Assembly (NCBI GenBank): GCA_029573715.1
Contig: JAKQDR010000226.1
Location: 1-64,000, forward strand
DNA length: 64,000 bases
Source: a bacterium
GTDB lineage: Bacteria; Patescibacteriota; Microgenomatia; UBA1406; GWC2-37-13
Reading direction: 5' to 3'
Positions 17,552 to 27,503 of the stretch are shown here, piece by piece (positions within the stretch are counted from its first letter, which is position 1; every line of letters starts with the position of its first letter). The notes beneath the pieces were generated by a model. That model was given only the letters and a program-made list of their open reading frames with translations, had not been told where the DNA came from and ran no database searches. Position numbers and translations under genes: made by a program.

Positions 17552-19015
17552 ATGATGATCGATATGTCTGTCGAATATCAAGGCGATGTAGATGTATTGG
17601 CCAACGTAATTACCTCTGCGGACCTTCTTTCAAGAAAAGAACTTATATCAAGTCCTAGGGCTCGATATTATCTTGAAAGGCTCTTGGACCACATGAGCAA
17701 GCTTTTGGCAATGGAGCAGATAGATATTGATACCTATCAAAAGGCGTTAGCGGGACTTGATGTGCTTACTCCAAAACTTGATTCATCGGGACAGGTATCA
17801 ATTGGAGGTATTCGAGTTTCCGAAGGGCTCCGAGCGTTAATTGAATCGCGATTGAGTGCTACGGAAGTGAGTGTATTTGGACCCGAGGGTGCTCTCGGCA
17901 GGCTTCCTTCAGAAGTTCGTAAGTACATTTGCGCGACAGGTTTCGCGGTTGAATTTACTGATAGATGTACGGTGAAATGCTCCTTTTGTGATCTTGCCAG
18001 AAAAGGAAAGATTAGAGAAATAATCCTATTGGAGGATGCCTTGCAATTGATGCGTATACGCGCATTATCGTCAAGCCAAGCTGATTTTATTCCATACGGA
18101 GGAACTGACCCTTTTGACGCTAAATGGTCGCGCAGTGGTGAGGAAGTATGGTTCGGAGATCTGCTCCGTCACTACTACAACTCAGCAAAGGAGCTAAGCA
18201 GCGCTGCTTCTGCACCTCGCGTATCTCTATCCACTGCCATACCAATAGGTGAGGAGTTTGCAGTTCTCGATGGACTAGTTGAAGCGATTTATACAAGGAA
18301 TTTTCGTGACATACCTCGCATAAGTCCAACAATGTTTAATAAGCAGCGTGCTGAAGCTATGAATAATATCTTGTCAGCAATATTTAATAGAAGAATAGAT
18401 CTCACTTATGGCATGAACTTGAGAGATGAGGATGCATTGCTCTCAGGTGATCAATGGCGAAATATACAACATGGTGAATTTAGAATGGAGGACGTCATTG
18501 GAGTACGCTGCTATGATGGCGTAATTATTTCTCCCGGTTCTATAGATGGTGTGTTGGTTATGCCTCAGTCACCTGAACATCCTAATGGATCACTTCGGAG
18601 ACCTATTGAGTCTATCGCTATGATTGACCCTTTAAGCCCTAGTTCGACACTTTTTCGATACGACGTGCCAATATATCAGGATATAAGTGTAAAAGCAGCC
18701 ACAGCAATGAATCCTCGTCTCACTTCCTTTTTCTATTCTGGAAGCACTCTCGTAAGTCAGAAAGAGACAGAAGTCAGTGATCCACATAGGTCTGCTTTTC
18801 GATTGGCGGCGTTATTGGCAGATCATGAAACCGGAGTTGCTGATAAAAAAATCAACGGGATCAAGAGATTTCTCAATGGTATATTCCTCAGGAACAAACA
18901 TATCTTGCCATTGCCTCTGCGCGATCTTCAAGTACTCAAAGAATATCTTCAACAAGGAAATCCTAATCCCGTTTATGAATATATTGTGCGAAGAATGGAT
19001 GATATTTTGAAGTGA
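17552..19015 (+). CDS. Radical SAM domain protein
   Basis: 487 aa; TDRCTVKCSFCDLARKGKI contains CX3CX2C, followed by IPYGGTDPF. Confidence 0.75.
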   Translation: MMIDMSVEYQGDVDVLANVITSADLLSRKELISSPRARYYLERLLDHMSKLLAMEQIDIDTYQKALAGLDVLTPKLDSSGQVSIGGIRVSEGLRALIESRLSATEVSVFGPEGALGRLPSEVRKYICATGFAVEFTDRCTVKCSFCDLARKGKIREIILLEDALQLMRIRALSSSQADFIPYGGTDPFDAKWSRSGEEVWFGDLLRHYYNSAKELSSAASAPRVSLSTAIPIGEEFAVLDGLVEAIYTRNFRDIPRISPTMFNKQRAEAMNNILSAIFNRRIDLTYGMNLRDEDALLSGDQWRNIQHGEFRMEDVIGVRCYDGVIISPGSIDGVLVMPQSPEHPNGSLRRPIESIAMIDPLSPSSTLFRYDVPIYQDISVKAATAMNPRLTSFFYSGSTLVSQKETEVSDPHRSAFRLAALLADHETGVADKKINGIKRFLNGIFLRNKHILPLPLRDLQVLKEYLQQGNPNPVYEYIVRRMDDILK

Positions 19016-19071
19016 GATTGTTGTATTATCCTCGCAGATAGTAATATGAATTACAATATTTGAGTTGCTCC

Positions 19072-19701
19072 ATGAATAATAAACGTACTTCTCGCACATC
19101 CCACCACTCGCGTCGGTCACGGGGCTCGCTCACCACATCGTCGACGCAGGCTGAAGCCTCAAAATCTATCTCAGCCTCTCATCCAAAAAACTCAGATGTG
19201 TATGCTTTTATTGACAGTCAAAACTTAAACCTCGGCATACGAAGCCAGGGGTGGCAGCTTGATTGGGGTGTGTTTCGGCAATACTTAAAAAGCAAATATA
19301 ACGTGAGTCGTGCCTTTGTTTGTATCGGAAAAGTTGAAGGGAATGAATCACTGTATACGTATCTTGAAGCATCGGGATTTGAACTCATATTCAAACCAAC
19401 GCTCTATCATCTCGAAGAAGATCAAAAAGTGGTAAAAGGCAATGTGGATGCGGAGCTTGTACTGCACACAATGATTCATTTTCCCCATTTTGCAAAGGCG
19501 ATTATCGTCACCGGTGATGGTGATTTTCATTGTTTGGTGGAGTATCTGCATCAGCAAGGTAAACTGCGGAAAATTATGACCCCAACTCAACATTATTCCA
19601 GCCTACTTCGCACGTTTAGCAAGTATATTGTGCGACTTGATCGTTTAAAAGAGTCGTTAAGAAAGAAAAAGACTGGTATTCGCGTTCGGCCGAAGCCTTA
19701 G
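19072..19701 (+). CDS. NYN domain (PIN-like) protein, LabA/DUF88 type
   Basis: YAFIDSQNLNLGIRSQG...GNVDAELVLHTM...KAIIVTGDGDFHCLVEYLHQQGK: NYN acidic residues. Confidence 0.8.
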   Translation: MNNKRTSRTSHHSRRSRGSLTTSSTQAEASKSISASHPKNSDVYAFIDSQNLNLGIRSQGWQLDWGVFRQYLKSKYNVSRAFVCIGKVEGNESLYTYLEASGFELIFKPTLYHLEEDQKVVKGNVDAELVLHTMIHFPHFAKAIIVTGDGDFHCLVEYLHQQGKLRKIMTPTQHYSSLLRTFSKYIVRLDRLKESLRKKKTGIRVRPKP

Positions 19702-19835
19702 GCTAGTCCAGTCATGGTGATACGGATATTTTAAGTGTTTGGGAGCCACTTGTCAAGCTGAACGGGAAACAGGACACATTATAAGTAAGGTTGAGACACC
19801 GCTATACATTATTGTTGATACAAGGTCATGTATAT

Positions 19836-20324
19836 ATGAAAATCCTTGTTTTTTTACATGGCACAACCATCATGCATAAAAGCGCTGCAGGTCAATCGCG
19901 CACCAAGCGGGTACAACAGGTTGTTGAGAGGGACCCTTCAGTGTGTGATTATTTATCGTACATTCCAACTGAAGGCGCAGTGAAGAAGCTTAATAATTGG
20001 TGCGCGCAGGGAGCGCAGATACTATATCTTAGCTCGCATGAGTCGGCTGATGATGTCACGAAAGACAAGGAAGTGTTAAACAAATATAGTTTCCCACCGG
20101 GAGACGTGTTGTATCGCCGTCACGGCGAGACGTATGCGGACATCGCTGAGCGCGTGTTGCCGGATGTGTTGATAGAAGATGATTGTGAGAGTATCGGGGG
20201 TGTTAATGAAATGACGATTACTCACATACAACCAGCGATCAAAAAAACGATCAAATCATGGGTGATGAAGGAGTTTGACGGGATAGATGGTATGCCGGAC
20301 GATATTCACTCTCTGTTATCATGA
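19836..20324 (+). CDS. HAD-like hypothetical protein
   Basis: ~162 aa; FLHGTTIMHKS, ILYLSSHESADDVTKDKEVL, DVLIEDDCESIGG resemble a divergent HAD fold. Confidence 0.45.
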   Translation: MKILVFLHGTTIMHKSAAGQSRTKRVQQVVERDPSVCDYLSYIPTEGAVKKLNNWCAQGAQILYLSSHESADDVTKDKEVLNKYSFPPGDVLYRRHGETYADIAERVLPDVLIEDDCESIGGVNEMTITHIQPAIKKTIKSWVMKEFDGIDGMPDDIHSLLS

Positions 20325-20328
20325 GTAT

Positions 20329-20733
20329 ATGAATACATTTTCTTGGTATGCACAACTGGTGAAACCCGCATGGGCGCCACCCTCCTGGCTCTTTGGGCCG
20401 GTCTGGACTATTCTGTATACAGTAATCGCTGTTACGTTTGGTACAGTGCTATATCGAACTTTTACTGGAAAACTCGCACCGATAGTGATGCTGCCCTTTG
20501 TGCTCAATTTAATTTTTAATTCTGCGTTTAGCCCTTTGCAGTTTGAGCTCAGAAATAATCTGCTCGCCGCCATTGACATTGTGCTTGTGCTCATCACACT
20601 GGTGTGGGCTCTTTGGGTGCTTTGGCATGCGGCTCCTGATTTGCGTTGGGCGGTGTATGCCAATATCCCTTATTTGCTGTGGGTAGCATTTGCGACCGTA
20701 TTACAAATTACGATAACTGTGTTAAATAATTGA
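20329..20733 (+). CDS. TspO/MBR family protein
   Basis: WYAQLVKPAWAPPSWLFGPVWTILYTVIAVTFG...NSAFSPLQFELRNNLLAAIDIVLVLITLVW. Confidence 0.85.
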   Translation: MNTFSWYAQLVKPAWAPPSWLFGPVWTILYTVIAVTFGTVLYRTFTGKLAPIVMLPFVLNLIFNSAFSPLQFELRNNLLAAIDIVLVLITLVWALWVLWHAAPDLRWAVYANIPYLLWVAFATVLQITITVLNN

Positions 20734-20781
20734 CACTACTGGTGACTACTACCATCCGCACAAGCATATAACAATCTCTTT

Positions 20782-21480
20782 ATGCTCACTCTAACATCCT
20801 GGCGCGCACGAGATATATTTTTTGCCATGGTCCTCATCAGCCTTCTTTCATTGGGAATAGGAATAGTAGATGAGTTGGTTCTCACGGGCCTACAGCTTTC
20901 TTTTCTTACCATGTTTGACATTATAGGGTTGTCGGTGATATTTTTGATATTAATCTATAAGTACAAATTAAATGTACGCGCCTTCTATGGATTGAGACAT
21001 ATAGGGATAGCACCTTTATGTGTAATTTTTTCACTCTTAGTTCTTGTCGCGCGGATAGTGATCACTAATGGATGGACAGATATTAAGTGGCTTGTTCAAA
21101 TGATTCCCCAATTAGTGTCATTCGAGTTTTTTCAGTTTATATTAACAAGAGCCACATCCCTAATACTTGCTCCTGTATGGGAAGAGTTTCTTTTTCGTGG
21201 AGTATTGTTCGTTGTATTCTTGCGAAAGTTCGGCGCACTTTCTGCATATGTGGTGCCATCACTATTTTTTGCCATACTGCATCTTGATGTAGATGTATTT
21301 TATGGTTTTGAGTATGTGGTGGGGAGTGTGCTTGTTATGTTGTTTGTGGAGAGTGTCATAAAAACATATGTTGTACATCATACGCAATCTCTTACTATTC
21401 CAACCCTCATGCATATCGCAACAAACATCACAGCCCTTGCTATACAATTCTTATACCTCCAGGCAGGGTATGGGGGGTGA
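20782..21480 (+). CDS. CPBP family intramembrane metalloprotease
   Basis: WEEFLFRGVLFVVFLRK (EExxxR) and FAILHLDV motif; multi-TM. Confidence 0.8.
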   Translation: MLTLTSWRARDIFFAMVLISLLSLGIGIVDELVLTGLQLSFLTMFDIIGLSVIFLILIYKYKLNVRAFYGLRHIGIAPLCVIFSLLVLVARIVITNGWTDIKWLVQMIPQLVSFEFFQFILTRATSLILAPVWEEFLFRGVLFVVFLRKFGALSAYVVPSLFFAILHLDVDVFYGFEYVVGSVLVMLFVESVIKTYVVHHTQSLTIPTLMHIATNITALAIQFLYLQAGYGG

Positions 21481-21510
21481 TTAGAATTAGTCTGTATATA
21501 TCTGCAGTGA

Positions 21511-21996
21511 TTACAGTTTTTCAAATTCGCCCAACAATTTGAGATACTCGTTTTGAGTATTTAAGTTTACCCATGATTCGTTCAAATCATCCATGTGTCC
21601 GTGGTTATTAACTATCGTATGGGCGGTCGTGCAAAAGAATTGTTGAGGAGTAGCGATAAATAGCCAAGAAGGATCCCAGCGTTTTAAGAGACGCATTGCG
21701 AGCTGTGTCATCCCATCTTTATTGGGTGCACTCCGATACTTGACTTCAACCAAATACACCTGTGAATTATCTTTTGAAACCAAAGCGAAATCAGGGGCAT
21801 CTTTAATATTGTTCATTACTTTTTTCAGTTGCACATGGTGTTGGTGTTGCGCAAGAAGTGGCATTGTATGTTCATAGCCAAAAGGGATTACCATGAAGCG
21901 TTCTTCATGTTTTATCATCTGTTCAAACACAGTTTCTGCGATTCTGCCTTTAATCAGTTCACGTGCAAATTCAAGTGGTGTTTGTGGGTGAAGCAT
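21511..21996 (-). CDS. Putative PD-(D/E)xK nuclease-fold protein
   Basis: GRIAETVFEQM ... APDFALVSKDNSQVYLVEVKYR: E...D...ExK pattern. Confidence 0.55.
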   Translation of the reverse strand: MLHPQTPLEFARELIKGRIAETVFEQMIKHEERFMVIPFGYEHTMPLLAQHQHHVQLKKVMNNIKDAPDFALVSKDNSQVYLVEVKYRSAPNKDGMTQLAMRLLKRWDPSWLFIATPQQFFCTTAHTIVNNHGHMDDLNESWVNLNTQNEYLKLLGEFEKL

Positions 21997-22045
21997 ATCT
22001 TAGAAGTATACTAAATTTGGAATGAATATAGTATGATGTGTGTGC

Positions 22046-22342
22046 ATGACGTCAGATACTAATATTATTCTGAAGCGACTTGACGACATCGAACAGAAGC
22101 TTAATCTGCTTTTAAAAATACTTAATGTTCCTTTTGAAGAAAGTGACAGTGTGCATAGTCATGATTCTCTGTTTGCTCAGGCAGTCGAATTGGTCAAGGC
22201 TCAAGACAGGGTGAGTCATTCGTTCATTCAGCGCCGACTTAGGGTGGGTTACGCGCGTGCAGCCAAAATATTGAATGAACTATCCGAGGCAAGGCATGTT
22301 TCTTTTGAGCCGAGCACAGGGATATATGCTGTCAAAAAATAA
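22046..22342 (+). CDS. Standalone FtsK gamma-like winged-helix protein
   Basis: LFAQAVELVKAQDRVSHSFIQRRLRVGYARAAKILNELSEARHVSFEPSTGIYAV resembles the FtsK C-terminal gamma domain. Confidence 0.75.
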   Translation: MTSDTNIILKRLDDIEQKLNLLLKILNVPFEESDSVHSHDSLFAQAVELVKAQDRVSHSFIQRRLRVGYARAAKILNELSEARHVSFEPSTGIYAVKK

Positions 22343-22417
22343 GCGCGATAAGGGCATACGCATGCATCTCTCCATCTCAGTGTTATACTGTGAAAATTGT
22401 TCATTGAGACTACCTCT

Positions 22418-23362
22418 ATGAAGAATATCTTAGTGACTGGCGCTTTCGGCCAGATCGGAAGCGAGCTCGTGCCTGCACTTCAAAATGCATATGGAGAAAA
22501 GTCGGTCGTGGCTCTTGGCAATACACACATTCCGCATGACTTTACGGGCATCGTGGAGATGGGGAGGTTGCCCGATGCACAACTGCTCAACACCTTGGTG
22601 AAGAAGTATAAAATTGATACCATATTTCATCTTGTATCATTGCTTTCTGCAAAAGGAGAGATTGACCCTGCACTCACGTGGCATGTGAATATGCAGAGTT
22701 TGCGTGATGTGCTTGACATTGCTGTCACACACAAACTCCGTGTGTTTTGGCCCAGCTCCATTGCAGCATTTGGCCCCACCACGCCGCGTACAAGCACTCC
22801 TCAGCGCACTATCCTTGAGCCAACCACCATGTATGGTGTCACAAAAACAGCGGGGGAGCTTCTTTGCCAGTATTACCATTTGAAGTATGAAGTCGATGTA
22901 CGAAGTGTGCGTTATCCCGGAATAATAAGTTATAAGGCAGAGCCAGGTGGAGGAACAACTGATTATGCCGTTGCTATTTACTATGAAGCGCTTAAACAGG
23001 GGAAATATATGTGTTATCTTAAGTCCGACACCATGCTTCCTATGATGTACATGGATGATGCTGTTCGTGCGACTCTTGAGCTTATGCATGCTCCGGATGA
23101 TGCCTTAACCGTCCGAACAAGCTATAACTTAGCGGCTGTGAGTTTTACACCTGCACAACTTACCCACGAAATACAAAAACACATTCCATTGACAGTATCA
23201 TATGCGCCAGATCACCGACAAGCCATCGCCGACTCATGGCCACAGTCTATTGACGATTCTGTTGCACGAGTTGATTGGGGATGGAAGCATGCATATGATG
23301 TGCCACTGCTAACGCATACCATGATTCGTGAGCTCAGAAAGAAGTTTTCCATTACACGATAA
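22418..23362 (+). CDS. SDR-type NAD-dependent epimerase / L-threonine 3-dehydrogenase-like
   Basis: ILVTGAFGQIGSELVPAL Rossmann; YGVTKTAGE (YxxxK); RYPGIISYKAEPGGGTTDYAV as in SDR-type threonine dehydrogenases; adjacent Kbl-like gene. Confidence 0.75.
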   Translation: MKNILVTGAFGQIGSELVPALQNAYGEKSVVALGNTHIPHDFTGIVEMGRLPDAQLLNTLVKKYKIDTIFHLVSLLSAKGEIDPALTWHVNMQSLRDVLDIAVTHKLRVFWPSSIAAFGPTTPRTSTPQRTILEPTTMYGVTKTAGELLCQYYHLKYEVDVRSVRYPGIISYKAEPGGGTTDYAVAIYYEALKQGKYMCYLKSDTMLPMMYMDDAVRATLELMHAPDDALTVRTSYNLAAVSFTPAQLTHEIQKHIPLTVSYAPDHRQAIADSWPQSIDDSVARVDWGWKHAYDVPLLTHTMIRELRKKFSITR

Positions 23363-23368
23363 TGAAGC

Positions 23369-24610
23369 ATGTCAAAAAACACATTTATCAAACTCCTTTC
23401 TGATGAAGTATCTCGTATTGACAAAACACAGACGTCCAAGCGTCACGAACGTGTGATTGACGGGTTTACGAACCATCCATCACCACGTGCCATAATGAAA
23501 GGAAGAGGATACATACTCTTTAATTCCAATGACTATTTGGGTTTGCGTCACCACCCCCGTTTGAAGCAGGCGGAGCATGATGCGAGTGAGCGTTTTGGAG
23601 CGGGCCCTGGAGCAGTAAGATTTATCTCTGGTTCATTAAAAGTGCATCAAGATCTGGAGCGAGCTTTGGCTCGCTTTCATGGTCGAGAAGCTGCCATGCT
23701 TTTTTCGTCCGCATTTGCTGCAAATCTTGCGGTGTTATTTTCTTTTCTCAAAGGACAAAGTAAAGATTCGTTGGTTGCGGATAACACTGTTGTAGTTTCC
23801 GATGCATTAAATCATCGAAGCATCATTGATGGTATTCGTCTTGCAAATTTAGATGCCGAGCATAAACGTATTTTTAATCATCTTGATATGAAAGCGCTTG
23901 ATGCAGTGCTTGCATCATGTGTGGGAAAGTATGAGAGAGCTGTGGTGGTGACTGATGGGGTATTTAGCATGCTGGGGGAGATGCAAAATCTTCATGCAAT
24001 GCGCTCTGTTATTGATGCGTACGATGATAGCTTTCCTCATGGGGTGTGGCTTATAGTTGATGATTGTCATGGGGTTGCTGCATGTGGCGCAACAGGTCGG
24101 GGTACAGAAGAGCTAACAGGTGGCCGTGCAGACATTCTCATTGGCACACTAGGGAAAGGCTTTGGTGCGGACGGTGGATATGTAGTAGCAGATGCCGTCA
24201 TAATCGATTATCTGCGTGAATCATCAGCTACCTACATTTATTCAAACCCAGTGTCACCCGCAACTGCAGCTGCTGGGCTCGCGGGTGTGCAAGTAGTTGA
24301 CTCAGACCAGGGGCAAGCCCTTCTTGCACAGTCCCAAAGTAACATTGCGTGTTTCAAAGAAGAAGCTGCATCCCGAAGCATTCCATTTGTTGCAGACTCC
24401 AATCACCCTATACAGCCAGTACTTATCGGCGATCCACAAATAGCCCGCACGGTAACACAAGGTCTTTTTGAGGCAGGAATAATGGTCACGAGTATCAATT
24501 ATCCGGTGGTACCTCGGGGGAAGGATGAAATTCGCGTTCAGATATCAGCGACACATACACATGAAGATATCACTTCGTTTCTTTCCATTCTTACAAGACT
24601 TATCGCATGA
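23369..24610 (+). CDS. Alpha-oxoamine synthase family; 2-amino-3-ketobutyrate CoA ligase-like
   Basis: NSNDYLGLRHHPRLKQAEHDA, GAGPGAVRFISGSLKVHQDLE, DDCHGVAACGATGRG, GTLGKGFGADGGYV (PLP lysine). Confidence 0.8.
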   Translation: MSKNTFIKLLSDEVSRIDKTQTSKRHERVIDGFTNHPSPRAIMKGRGYILFNSNDYLGLRHHPRLKQAEHDASERFGAGPGAVRFISGSLKVHQDLERALARFHGREAAMLFSSAFAANLAVLFSFLKGQSKDSLVADNTVVVSDALNHRSIIDGIRLANLDAEHKRIFNHLDMKALDAVLASCVGKYERAVVVTDGVFSMLGEMQNLHAMRSVIDAYDDSFPHGVWLIVDDCHGVAACGATGRGTEELTGGRADILIGTLGKGFGADGGYVVADAVIIDYLRESSATYIYSNPVSPATAAAGLAGVQVVDSDQGQALLAQSQSNIACFKEEAASRSIPFVADSNHPIQPVLIGDPQIARTVTQGLFEAGIMVTSINYPVVPRGKDEIRVQISATHTHEDITSFLSILTRLIA

Positions 24611-25619
24611 ATGCATTAAATGAATAGCCAATGAAAATAATACCGATAGCAACAATGCTAAAAAATGAGATAAGCAGTGGTAGCTTCATAACCTTTTTAA
24701 GAATTAACGCCTCAGGAAGTGAGAGTCCGACTGTTGCCATCATAAATGCAAGTGCTGTGCCAAATGGAACTCCTTTTGCCACCAATGCTTGCATGATAGG
24801 GATGACACCGACTGCATTTGAATACAAAGGTATGGCGATGAGGGTCGCGACAGGTACAGCCCAAACACCTGAGCCCTTCAGTGATGATTCAAAAAACCCT
24901 GTCGGTACAAAGCCATGAATAAGTGATCCGATGCCAACACCCAAGAGCACATACCCAAATATTTTGCGTGTCAGATCCCATCCTTCATGCCAGAATTGTC
25001 CAATAAGCGCAGGACTGAACTTCTTTGCTCTCACATATGACGTGCTTACTTTTCTTTGTGCGATGATGTTTCGAATTTCATCATCGATAAACCGTTCAAG
25101 CCTGAGTCGTGAGAGCACCATGCCGCCAATCACTCCAACGCCCATCCCCGCTAGCACATATAACGCGGTTATCTTTAGGCCAAACAAGCCGATAAATATC
25201 GCAATAGACGCTTCGTTTACCAGTGGTGAGGTGATAAGAAAAGATAGAGCGACTCCCAGTGGTACTCCCGCTGATAGAAATCCAACAAAAAGGGGGATAG
25301 AAGAACACGAACAAAATGGGGTAAGCACACCAAACAAGGCTGCAAGGACATAATCGAGCCCGTACCATTTACGCTTTGTGAGAAAATCACGGATAGACTC
25401 AACAGGTAAGTAATGACGTATTGCGGCCATTAGGTAGTTGATGATCAAAAGGAGCACAAATATCTTGAGCGTGTCGTAGATGAAGAAATGTACTGCATTA
25501 CCCAGATACGAACCTTCTCCGATTCCAAGAATCTGATAGGTAAGTACGTTTGCAATAAGTTCGAACGGGTAAAATATGTCCATTGAAAAATATTTCACTA
25601 AGTTAACAGTTGCCCCCAC
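24600..25619 (-). CDS. Permease (DUF318/ArsP-like)
   Basis: FGVLTPFCSCSSIPLFVGFLSAGVPLGVALSFLITSPLVNEAS; ~8-10 TM. Confidence 0.8.
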   Translation of the reverse strand: MGATVNLVKYFSMDIFYPFELIANVLTYQILGIGEGSYLGNAVHFFIYDTLKIFVLLLIINYLMAAIRHYLPVESIRDFLTKRKWYGLDYVLAALFGVLTPFCSCSSIPLFVGFLSAGVPLGVALSFLITSPLVNEASIAIFIGLFGLKITALYVLAGMGVGVIGGMVLSRLRLERFIDDEIRNIIAQRKVSTSYVRAKKFSPALIGQFWHEGWDLTRKIFGYVLLGVGIGSLIHGFVPTGFFESSLKGSGVWAVPVATLIAIPLYSNAVGVIPIMQALVAKGVPFGTALAFMMATVGLSLPEALILKKVMKLPLLISFFSIVAIGIIFIGYSFNAFMR

Positions 25620-25896
25620 ATGTGCACCCTCCTGTTTTCGGTGGTGTTATTGCACCGTTTTCAATGATGCGTCGTATCTCATCTTTTGATGAAGTAGATC
25701 CTACGAGTGCTATCTTGCCATTTATGGCAAGTACTGGGCTACCCATCGCACCTAGTGCGAGCATTGCGTCCATTCCTTCAGCACCGGTAATATAGCTGAC
25801 TTTTACATCTATACCGAGTTCTTCTACGGTTTGACTTGTAAGCTCATACAGCTTTTTGCAGGTGGGACATCCGCTCCCCAAGACTTGAATATCCAT
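25603..25896 (-). CDS. Thioredoxin-like (redox-active disulfide protein 2 type)
   Basis: MDIQVLGSGCPTCKKLYELTSQTVEELGIDVKV; C-terminal Cys-rich tail GGCTCGGNC. Confidence 0.8.
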   Translation of the reverse strand: MDIQVLGSGCPTCKKLYELTSQTVEELGIDVKVSYITGAEGMDAMLALGAMGSPVLAINGKIALVGSTSSKDEIRRIIENGAITPPKTGGCTCGGNC

Positions 25897-26215
25897 ATGA
25901 TGAATAGTGAATTTGAATGGGTAATAGCGATCGCATAAGTTTTCGTCCGGAGTAGGTGAGCGTGTAGTACACACGCAAACCCTTTTTGGTATCAGCTACC
26001 AGACCTGCGGTTTTCAAATCTCGTAAATGATGTGATATGAGACTTTGTGAAAGATCCGTGTGCTCCATAAGCTCGCATACACAATGCGCATTTTGCGCAA
26101 GAATACAAAGGATGCGAAGCCGGTTGGGCTCGGCAATAAGTTTTAAAAGGGGGACAAGCGCTGCGATGTTGATTGATGAAGTTGAAGATGCTCTACAACA
26201 ACTATATGAACGCAT
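25844..26215 (-). CDS. ArsR family transcriptional regulator
   Basis: AEPNRLRILCILAQNAHCVCELMEHTDLSQSLISHHLRDLKTAGLV: wHTH with CVC metal-site signature. TATTAT 6 nt upstream of ATG. Confidence 0.85.
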   Translation of the reverse strand: MRSYSCCRASSTSSINIAALVPLLKLIAEPNRLRILCILAQNAHCVCELMEHTDLSQSLISHHLRDLKTAGLVADTKKGLRVYYTLTYSGRKLMRSLLPIQIHYSSYGYSSLGERMSHLQKAV

Positions 26216-26380
26216 GTTCATATAATACCACCGTTCATCTCCCATGACAACCAGTATTAACAACCCTCTTTAGAAACAGCACCAACCTTACCGTTGGGCT
26301 TACATATTCACTCTTAGTGAATCTGGTTTAGAAGTGTTTTGAGAAAATACAAGTGATAATCTGTGCTTCGCTATACATTT

Positions 26381-27451
26381 TCACGGTGCAAGATGAGTCG
26401 AGAAGAATGCAATAGTTCGATCCATAGCAGGTTCAAATGAAGGAGAGGTGATGTTGTGCCCACCTGTTGAATAGGTATGTAGCTCGTATACTTTGTCACT
26501 CTTTTCAAGTGCTTCCGCCAAATCTTGCGCATATCTGACAGACACCACTGCATCATCTGTAGCGTGGTGAAGCTGGAGGGGGGCATTGAGATAGTTTATG
26601 TTTGCAGTGAGGGAGATAGATTTCCAAAAGGGGCTTTGAAAATCGACCGATTCGGGTGATGTGCGAAGTGTTTGAATGTTGACACTTGCCTCGCGGTTTG
26701 GTTGCGGTTGGGTTGTTGTTGTGGGGCGGGGTACGTAACTGCCATCGTTAAGACGATATTTTGCAAAATCCTCATAACTATACACAGCACCAGCCCATAT
26801 CACCCCTGCGCGGATCTCATCTGATGTAAGCAGTGCACGAAGCACCAAATTGCCTGCCATACTATGTCCCCACATGCCGATGCGTTTGGGGCTTACTTGC
26901 GGATGTTTTTGCAGGCTTTTTAATGCATGTATGGCATCGATGGTGTATGCAGATGAAAAGTATGATCCTGTCGCTACGCCCTCAGATTGGCCGTGTCCAC
27001 GCATGTCAATTTTAAATACGACAAACCCGTTTCGCGCGAGTGCATCGACATATGCGATGTATCCTTCAGTTGTTTGATATTGCTGTGGAGGAATGTAGCC
27101 ATGATTGAAAACAATAGCAGGAAAACCACCCGGCGGCATGGGGCCTTGGGGAATGGTAAGTAAGCCGTATATGGTGTTTCCCTCACTTTGATATGACACT
27201 ATGGTGCGGGAATAATTTGAACCCGGATCAAGGGTTTGCACGTTTTTGGGTGCATCTGCTTCAAAGATGAGAGAGCGAAGATACGCAATGCTTATGGGTG
27301 AAACATATGACACCTCATCCAAAGTATTTGTTGTATCAGTAGTTGCCGATGCGTTTTGTATATTCACCCGTGCGATATGCTGAGAGAACATTAAATGGGC
27401 AACAAACCCCACAAGAAGTAAAGTGAAAATGAATGACAGGACTATTTTCAT
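26381..27451 (-). CDS. Alpha/beta hydrolase (S9/dienelactone-type)
   Basis: AIVFNHGY, DMRGHGQSEG, GMWGHSMAGNL nucleophile elbow; N-terminal TM. Confidence 0.8.
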   Translation of the reverse strand: MKIVLSFIFTLLLVGFVAHLMFSQHIARVNIQNASATTDTTNTLDEVSYVSPISIAYLRSLIFEADAPKNVQTLDPGSNYSRTIVSYQSEGNTIYGLLTIPQGPMPPGGFPAIVFNHGYIPPQQYQTTEGYIAYVDALARNGFVVFKIDMRGHGQSEGVATGSYFSSAYTIDAIHALKSLQKHPQVSPKRIGMWGHSMAGNLVLRALLTSDEIRAGVIWAGAVYSYEDFAKYRLNDGSYVPRPTTTTQPQPNREASVNIQTLRTSPESVDFQSPFWKSISLTANINYLNAPLQLHHATDDAVVSVRYAQDLAEALEKSDKVYELHTYSTGGHNITSPSFEPAMDRTIAFFSTHLAP

Positions 27452-27503
27452 GGGAGGGTATCATAGCACGAGAAACAAACATTATTATTTGAAATAGATT
27501 GCG

